64,000 nt of DNA. It comes from Zygnema cylindricum. Taxonomy: Eukaryota > Streptophyta > Zygnematophyceae > Zygnematales > Zygnemataceae. The DNA lies in contig JBBHKE010002066.1 of assembly GCA_037447655.1 (NCBI GenBank), positions 1 through 64,000 on the forward strand. The letters run 5' to 3'. The notes beneath the pieces are model-generated. The model searched no databases. It worked only from the letters and a program-made list of their open reading frames with translations, and was not told where the DNA came from. Below are positions 56,760-64,000 of the stretch, in pieces; positions within the stretch are counted from its first letter, which is position 1, and each line of letters opens with the position of its first letter. Both the position numbers and the translations under genes were made by a program.

Positions 56760-58812
56760 CTCCCCTAAATCTTTAGACTCTGTCACTCACTGAGCCTTAT
56801 AGCCTTTTAACAAAACTGCAACTTAGGAGCAGAAAGGGGTTTTGTTAGCATGTCAGCAACCATTTTCTCATCCGGTAAATAACACAATTTTAACACTCTT
56901 GCAAGCACAGTTTCTCTCACAAAATGAAGTCAGACATCCATCTGCTTGCTCTTAAAATGATAACTTGGGTTAGTAGCAATAGCAATGGCTGCCTGGTTGT
57001 CACACCAAATAATCTGTGGACATGTCTGCATGTATCCAAGTTCCTGCAAAATGGACTTAACCCACAGGAGTTCTTTGAGTGCAGAAGCTGCTGCCATGTA
57101 CTTTGACTTCATTGTAGACTGTGCTATAACCTTTTCCTGCTTGCTCCTTCAGCAGCATGTTCCATCTCCGATCTTTAGGACGAAGCCGGTTGTGGATTTC
57201 CGACTTGGCATATCCCCATAGCTGGCGTCACTCCAAGTTTGCATTTTCACTTCTTCTCCTCTGAGTATTAGCTTAAGATCTCGAGTCCCTGCAAGGTATC
57301 TCAAAACTCCTTTGCAGCTTCCCAGTCTACCCTCTTAGGATTCTGCAGACTTCTACTTAGGACTCCTACAGCTGCTGCAATGTCACGTCTTTTAAAATTC
57401 ATGAAGTTTATGAGACTTCTAACTACCTGTCTATACGACTTTGAAGCCATAAACTCTTCCTCCCCTGACTCTAGGCTCTCACTAATAATTATGGCTAAGT
57501 CTGACTCACTTCCATCAAGCTTCTGTGTGAATTCCATGGGAGTTACATATCCTTTTACATCTTTCATTTCAAATTTTTCCAACATATTACTTATTGCTTC
57601 CTTTTGGGTTAACATAATGAGTTTAGTGATTCCGTCTCTCTTTACTTCTATTCCTAAGTTACACTTAGATTCACCAAGGTCCTTCATCTCTAACCTTAAC
57701 CTTAAAGTAGCTTTTAATTAGATTTATCTCATCCATAGACTTGCTTAGTAAAAGCAAGTCATCCACATATACAGCAATATAAAGAATCCCATCCTCCCGT
57801 TGCAGTACATATAGTGAGTGATCTGAACTAAACCTTTGAAATCCTAGTCCAGTAAGAAATTCATCTAGTTTTAAGTTCCATTGTCTGGGAGCTTGTTTCA
57901 GCCCATAAAAAGATTTTATTAGTTTACAGACTAAGTTTTCTTTCCCTTTATCTGCATACATTTCCGGTTGTTTCATATAAATGGTTTCTTCTATCTCTCT
58001 ATGCAAGAAGGCAATCATAACGTCCATCTGGTGGACTTCCATGTTTTCTATAGCAGCCAAAATTAGTAAGATTGTAACAGTGGAAAATCTGCGAAGTGGA
58101 GAGATGGTTTTCTCAAAATCAATACCTTCTTTTTGATTGTAACCTTTGGCCACAAGTCTAGCCTTAAACCTTTCGATAGTGTTGTCCGGGTTGAGTTTCA
58201 ATTTGAACACCCATTTGTTGCCGATGGCTTTCATGCCCGAAGGAAGATCCACCAGCTCCCACGTCTGCGCCTCCATGATTGACTTCATTTTGTCGTTTAT
58301 CGCCTCGATCCACTGATTTCTCTCCGGTGATGAGAAGGCTTCTTCATTTGTTAATGGTTCCGTTGTAGCTACGGAGAGAGCAAAATGTGAACTTGCTCGT
58401 AGACGGCTGCTGGTTGTTCTTCCGCCCGGAAATTCTGATGCTGAAATCATCGGCAACCTGCTACTTGTTTTCCTGTTATGAGCTGTTGTAGGTGCCGAAA
58501 CTGGATCTTGATTTTCTGATTCCACATGTGCAGAAAGTTGTGTAGATACTGATGCAGATTTTGGTTCTGCAGCAGGTGTTGCATCTGGTAGAGGGATCTG
58601 TGGAGATCTAGTTGTAGCCGGTGACTGTGACTGAGAATAAACAGGTTGAGTATGTTGAAAGATCACATACTGTTGTACCTTCCCTCTTTGTTCACTTTCT
58701 GTGTTTGTGAACAGATCAACAGAATCTTGTTCATCCTTCAACTGTATATTTCTACATACAATGACTTTCTTCTTCTCTAAGACATATACCCCATAACACT
58801 TTGCATTGTCAT
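56760..58812 (-). pseudogene. Unit IV: 3' half of a second III-family copy
   Basis: Carries the integrase C-terminal linker and reverse transcriptase in one 385-codon frame (57,671-58,828: GNKWVFKLKLNPDNTIERFK, SFYGLKQAPRQWNLKLDEF, AVYVDDLLLLSKSMDEI). The connection (57,301-57,687) and RNase H (LLWVKSILQELGYMQ, WCDNQAAIAIATNPSYHFKS) follow. It stops abruptly at 58,812 inside YDNAKCYGVY, where element VI begins, so gag, protease and most of integrase are lost. Confidence 0.9.
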
Positions 58813-60197
58813 AGTGGTTACCACACATCTAGTGGGGTTAGTAGATTTGAAAGTCTTAGTGGAGGGTAAGAATTTTATACTCACCTTCTTAGATGTACTC
58901 TACATTCCTCCGCTGAGTAAAAATCACATCTCTACGACTATGTTAGATGATAATAAGTTTAATACCTTCACTAAAAATAGAGTCTTATAGCTAAGTGTGG
59001 GGATTAAGTCTACTTCACAGCATATAACGGTAGCCAAGAAATGTTTTGAGTAATGAAAAGAAGAATGCTTACTATGTTGGTGTTCCAACGTTGATGATTG
59101 GCATAAGCGATTAGGGCATGTGCATTTTGATAGGTTGAGGGAAATAAATAAACTTGGTGTAGTAGAAGGCATTGAATTTGGGGATAATGATGGATGATTG
59201 TAGTGACTGTGCACAAGGTAAGGCTCACAAACTTCCCTTTCCCAAAGCTGCCATATATAGAGGTGAGAAAGTACTAGATGTGGTCCACATAGATATCTGG
59301 GGACCAGCAAAAGTACCTTTGGTTGGTGGAAAGAGGTTTATGTTCACAATAACCGATGATTGGTCTAGATACATTAGAGTCTACTTCCTAAAAACAAAGT
59401 TTAAAACATCAACTTACTTTAAAGAATATAAAGCTTAAAGTGAGAAGTTGCATGGAACCCCCATTTAGAGAATAACGAGTGATAAAAGGGTGGAATATAC
59501 CTCTAACCAGTTTGAGGAATACTTGAGAGATGATGTAGTTCAACACCAAAAAAGTGTACCATATTACACGGAACAAAATGGGGTAGGTAATAGGTTAAAC
59601 TGAACACTAAAAGATAGTGCATGCAGTATGTTGGTTGACAAGAAAATAGGTAAGAGATTTTGGGCAAATGCCATGAACTTTGCCAACTACATTAACAATA
59701 GAGTGCTTACCTTAGCAGTAAAGGGAATGAAACCTTATGAGAGATGGGTTGGAAGGAAACCAAATATCTCTCAACTTAAAGTATTTGGTATCTAAGTTTA
59801 GAATCTTGACACGGATAGGAAAAAATAGAAACTAGATGCTAAAGGAAAACCTGGATACTTTGTAGGATATGATGAGGATGTTAAGAGATATAGACTTTAT
59901 GACTTAGCAAAGAGATATATCATTCTAGTCAAACACTTAGTTGTCATGGATGAAGGGAATTCATTTGACCCCTTTAAATATACCAAGAAGATAAGAATCA
60001 AATTTGAGTCTCAAGGTAAGGAGGACTCTGTTCTTCTCAAATAGGACATGAGTGAAACTGGGGTTGGAGATTCAAGGGAGATCTAAGACACAGAAGATCC
60101 GCCAGAAACCTCACATATTCCTATGGAATTTGATGAGACAAAAGAGGAGGAACCGGAACCGGGTTCCATGGATAGGGGAGACGATGAGATAGGAAGG
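58813..60197 (+). pseudogene. Copia fragment VI (family of element I), plus strand
   Basis: Begins mid-protease (VVTTHLVGLVDLKVLVEGK), then HKRLGHVHFDRL, CSDCAQGKAHKLPFPK, HIDIWGP, TDDWSRYIRVYF and VPYYTEQNGVGNRLN. The catalytic Glu position in the last motif is changed (GNRLN for AERLN), and in-frame stops are frequent. It ends at 60,197 where the LTR of element VII starts. Strongly similar to element I but in the opposite orientation. Confidence 0.9.
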
Positions 60198-61095
60198 TGA
60201 AATTTTGTGGTCTCTATTAACCCACATAATTAGGAGCCTATGTAAAGCCTTTAAGGTAATATTTGACCCTTTCACTTTCCCACTGAATAAGTGCCACCCA
60301 GGAACACAAATATTCTGACACCCTCACCCCTCTGAGGCAAAGACTCCCCTGAGTCAAACGCAAAAAGAATCACTAAATTTGCTACCCTGAGCAGTAAGTT
60401 ATGGTTGGCCAAAGATGGCCTATAAATACAAAAGGTCACCTGGAGAGAGGCGCCTCAAACACGCTAAGTTCCTTATCTCCTACTCACAACAACTTACTAC
60501 TATACCCTCGGCCAATCAAAAGAGTGTATAGTACAAGAAGGTACAGTGGCCGATTGTACTTCTTGTACGGCCATTGTACAACATGGCCTTCTGGTTGACA
60601 CTTGTCAATATGGGAGTCATCGTTCCTCCTCGCATCCTTTCCAGCGTCCAATGATGTGGCGCCATGTGGCACACTGCGCCGCTATGTAGGAAAGCCGCCG
60701 AAGATTCATTCGGTTTTGGCGGGGGCGACAACGTCCGTCCGATCATGTATTTTACACGGCTAGATTCGCATCCGCGAGCGCCGTTTGACTATAGATGTCG
60801 TTTCTTCAATTTTGGTCTTTTATAATGGAAGTGATGTTTTCCGTAACACTTTAAATACATAGACAACTAATACGTGTATCGTTTGGATAACGCTGTTATG
60901 GTTAAGGCGTACGTCTATATCGAGTTTAGAGACCTAGATTCAAATCTGGTTTAGGGCAACATTTTGGGAATCTGTCAATCTGTCTGCCTGTCTGCCTGTT
61001 TCTTTCTTACTATGGCGGCAACCATGGTGACTCTCTCTCTCTCTTCACTCTAGAGTCTTAATTAAGAAGTGAATATTAATTACTTCTTTTCAACA
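60198..61095 (-). repeat. 3' LTR of element VII
   Basis: 898 bp. In element orientation TGTTGAAAAGAAG to CAAAATTTCA, preceded by the tract TTAAGGGGAG. Distantly similar to the LTR of element I (for example around AAGTTATGG and GGCCAAAGAT). Confidence 0.85.
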
Positions 61096-61272
61096 CTCCC
61101 CTTAATTCTTAGTCAACTTTTAAATTAAGTCCACAATTTTCTTTGCAAAATTTTAACTTAGGAGAAGGTACTGGTTTTGTCATCATGTCTGCAAACATCT
61201 CTTTATCACTTTCATGAACTAGTTTAATTATTTTATTCTCAACCTTCTCGCTGACAAAGCTTTGTCTTATAT

Positions 61273-62699
61273 CTATATGTTAGCTTTGAAATAGTGTTTT
61301 GGATTAGCTGCGATAGAGATAGCAATTTGATTATCACAAAAGACATTGTGAGTCCCAAATTTTATGAACCCAAGTTCTTCGAGTAGAGATTTTGCCCTCA
61401 TTAATTCTTTAGTGGCATCACATGAAGCCATGTATTCAGCCTCCATAGTGGACTGAGCAACTACTTTATGTTGTTTGCTACTCTTACACCATGCACCCAA
61501 TTTGCAACACATATCCAGTTGTACATCGTCTCAAAGGCACATCCCCATAACAGGCATCACTCCAAATGGTGATGTTCGTGTGCTCCACCTCCCAAATGCA
61601 ACCATAATTCCCTTGTTCCTGCCAAATATTTCATCATTATTTTGGCTGCTTCCAAGTCTCTTTTCTTAGGTTCATTTAGACTTCTGTTGAGAAGGCCTAC
61701 AGCCGGAGCTATGTCCGGATGGTAAATTCATAAAGTAAATTAAATTGCCTACAATTTGCCAATAATGAATTGCTTCCATAAACCTCTTTTCTTCCTCATC
61801 CATCTTATCATTCAAAATTAATATCCCTCCCTCTTCACTCCCCTCCGATATTTTCTTTAGATCCATGGGAGTGGTACACCCATTTGCTTTCTCCATCTAA
61901 AAATTTTCTAGCATATTGCCGATAGCTTCTTTCAAAGTGAGTCTTATTATTCTATTCCCTCTATCCCTCTCCATTTGAATCCCCAAAATTTTTTTTCTCG
62001 CCAAGATCTTTCATGTCAAACTGACTTCTAAGATTTTGTTTGAGTTTGTTAATTTTATCTAAGGACTTGCTTAAGACTAACAAATCATCAACATAAATAG
62101 CAATAAATATCACTCTATTTTCATCCTCAAATATATATATGGAGTGATCTTAACTTATTCTAATGTATCCCAAACCTGTCAAAAAATCGTCTAATTTTAT
62201 TTTCCATTGCCGCGGGGCTTGCTTAAGGCCATAAAGTGATTTTTTAGTTTGCATACCTTGCTTTCTTCTCCACTTTTCACGAATCCTTCCGGTTGCCTCA
62301 TGTAGATTTCTTCTTCCAACTCTCCGTGTAAGAAGGCGTTCTTAATATCCATCTAGTGTATTTCCATATCTTTTGCTGCGGCTAAACTTAAGAGGATTTT
62401 GACAGAAGGGAATCTGACTACGGGTGCAAAGGTTTCTTCATTGTCTATTCCATCTTTTGAGTATAACCTTTAGCAACCAGCCTAGCCTTATATCTTTCAA
62501 TGGTATAATCTGGGTTTAGTTTAAGCTTAAAAACCCACTTACATCCAATCGGTTTTCTGTCCGGTGGACAATCTACCAACTCCCATGTATTGGATTCCAT
62601 GATAGAGGCCATTTCTTCATTGATGGCAGTGATCCAGCGGCTGCTTTCTAGGGTATTTATGGCCTCTATGTATATCTGAGGTTCTTCTAGGTGAGACAT
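61273..62699 (-). pseudogene. RNase H and reverse transcriptase of element VII
   Basis: RNase H: KSSKQHKVVAQSTMEAEYM, KELMRAKSLLEELGF, FCDNQIAISIAANPKHYFKA (61,273-61,512). Reverse transcriptase: GCKWVFKLKLNPDYTIERYK and ARLVAKGY (62,445-62,699), with IAIYVDDLLV near 62,080 in another frame. Several single-base frame breaks and one stop after KAN of the RNase H block. Confidence 0.88.
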
Positions 62700-62883
62700 C
62701 TTTGTGAGTTGTTATTTACATGTCTTTCTTGAGGCCGTTTCCTACTTTTTTTTTCTCTTTCAAACTTTGACGCCGGTACGGAAGGCATCGTCGGGTTTCG
62801 TTTAGGAAGATTTTCATCTCCCCTATCTTCCAATTCCGGTGTTTGATCAAGTTCCTCGTCGATTTCCACTTCATATTGTGGTG

Positions 62884-63846
62884 TTACCTCGGATGTTGTC
62901 TTTTCGTCCTTCTAGTTTGGCACATTTGCAAATTTTTCCTTCCCCCATCTTCCTTCTCTTCATTTCCCAAGTCAAAGTCAAAATTCTGACCCGATTCAAA
63001 TCTGATTTTGACTTCTTCGTTATATTTGAATTGATCAATAGACTTTACTTCATTCATCACCACTATGTGTTTTACCAAAATGATATCTCTCTTTTTCAAG
63101 TCATACACTCGATATCTTTTTGTGCTCTCATCATATCCTACAAGATATCCTAGTTTCCCTCTTCCCTCTAACTTCCATTTAGTCTTATCAGAATCCAAAC
63201 TGTAGACTTGACTTCTGAACACTCTCAAACTAGACAAATCTGGTTTTCTTCCCGTCCACCTTTCATACGGAGTTTCCTCCTTATTTGTCGAAGTTAACAC
63301 TCTATTTTTGATGAAGTTAGCATAGTTCATAGACTTAGCCCAAAATTGCAATCCTATTTTTTTATTAGTTAGCATACATTTGGACATATCTCCTAAAGTT
63401 TTATTCACTCTTTCTGCTACTCCATTTTGTTCTCGATTATAAGGAACAGTTTTTTCATGATGGATTCTTTTTACTTTAACAAATTCTTCAAATTCCTTTG
63501 AGGTGTATTCTTTCGCATTATCACTTTTTATCTCTTTTATTGAGGTTTCATGTAATTTTTCACTGCATACTTTGTACTCTTTGAAACATCTAACTACCTC
63601 TGACTTATGTCTAAGAAAATATACCTTAGTGTATCTAGACCAATCATCTGTAATGGTTAGCATCCAACTTTTCCCCCCATGTGAAGCATACCTAGCTCGT
63701 CCCCAAACATCAGTGTGAACTAGCTCTAATACTTTCTCTCTTCTAAATGTGGATGCCTTTGGAAATGGAAGTCTATGAATTTGCCCTTGGGCACATCCAC
63801 AATAATCATCTGAGGTCTCATCATCTCCAAACTTAATTCCATCCAT
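62884..63846 (-). CDS. Integrase of element VII, open over 320 codons
   Basis: The best-preserved integrase in the window. It has CGCAQGQIHRLPFPKAS, HTDVWG (D), KSDNAKEYTSKEFEEF (D) and NGVAERVNKTLG (E): the complete DDE triad. RWTGRKPDLSSLRVF and a C-terminal tail with GYLVGYDESTKRYRVYDLKK follow. It inserts element DNA into the chromosome. The zinc-binding HKRLGHVNLNRL lies just upstream (63,870-63,905) but is separated by a stop. Confidence 0.88.
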   Translation of the reverse strand: MDGIKFGDDETSDDYCGCAQGQIHRLPFPKASTFRREKVLELVHTDVWGRARYASHGGKSWMLTITDDWSRYTKVYFLRHKSEVVRCFKEYKVCSEKLHETSIKEIKSDNAKEYTSKEFEEFVKVKRIHHEKTVPYNREQNGVAERVNKTLGDMSKCMLTNKKIGLQFWAKSMNYANFIKNRVLTSTNKEETPYERWTGRKPDLSSLRVFRSQVYSLDSDKTKWKLEGRGKLGYLVGYDESTKRYRVYDLKKRDIILVKHIVVMNEVKSIDQFKYNEEVKIRFESGQNFDFDLGNEEKEDGGRKNLQMCQTRRTKRQHPR

Positions 63847-64000
63847 TATTCTTTTTTATATTTTCTTTAATCTATTTAGATTCACATGCCCCAACCTCTT
63901 GTGCCAAAGCATCATATCACTTCCACACGAGTAGAGAACACCATTTTCATTGCAAAGTACAATTCTGAACATTCCTTGACTACCCTTTTTAGCTATGAAA

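Larger units (their letters stand above)
60198..64000 (-). mobile_element. Ty1/copia element VII, 3' part (continues past window)
   Basis: 3' LTR at 60,198-61,095, then RNase H, reverse transcriptase and integrase on the minus strand, leaving the window in the gag-pre-integrase region. It is inserted into fragment VI: the last 5 bp of VI are GAAGG, whose duplicate should lie beyond the right edge. Confidence 0.9.

Overview
The window looks like nuclear DNA of a green plant or streptophyte alga. It is AT-rich, its genes carry introns, and it holds R2R3-type MYB coding, a probably plastid-targeted histidine phosphatase and several plant-type Ty1/copia retrotransposons. The species cannot be named from the sequence. 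No bacterial operon, CRISPR array, rRNA or tRNA gene was seen. There are two 10-N assembly gaps, at 12,924-12,933 and 29,014-29,023.

Host genes are sparse and mostly shorter than the ORFs around them. I rebuilt them from splice sites and protein motifs: (1) an ankyrin-repeat gene on the minus strand (72-2,351, running off the left edge), one repeat per exon; (2) a possible plastid-preprotein first exon on the minus strand (about 12,943-13,249); (3) a MYB gene on the plus strand (30,922-35,934) with a split R3 repeat, a 29-nt micro-exon and a very large Ser/Pro-rich last exon; (4) a complete seven-exon histidine-phosphatase (phosphoglycerate-mutase-like) gene on the minus strand (38,430-43,461).

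Transposable elements fill most of the rest. 0.5-16 kb holds small inverted-repeat elements of two families: one with 8-bp target duplications and ends CATAGTTCAAAAGTAGG, one with TA targets and ends CACCGC. 17.2-27.7 kb holds copia element I (minus), whose 5' LTR is interrupted by element II (plus), a gag-only element with no pol. 27.7-30.5 kb is a tandem satellite that becomes ragged to the right. 46.7-50.6 kb is a cluster of GGGTGGCGTTCCAT-ended elements partly arranged as a large inverted repeat, with a perfect solo LTR inside. 50.6-64 kb holds a tandem LTR-internal-LTR-internal copia array (III/IV, minus), a fragment VI (plus) and element VII (minus, leaving the window).

The most interesting signal is shared by the copia families. 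The 5' LTR is followed directly by GGTTATGGGCC(C/T), complementary to the anticodon arm of initiator tRNA-Met, so half-tRNA priming is likely. In every family the gag ATG lies inside the LTR at a distance that keeps the frame open through the primer-binding site. Element II shares LTR ends, primer site and polypurine tract with III but has an unknown acidic ORF where pol should be. This makes it a candidate parasite of the III machinery.
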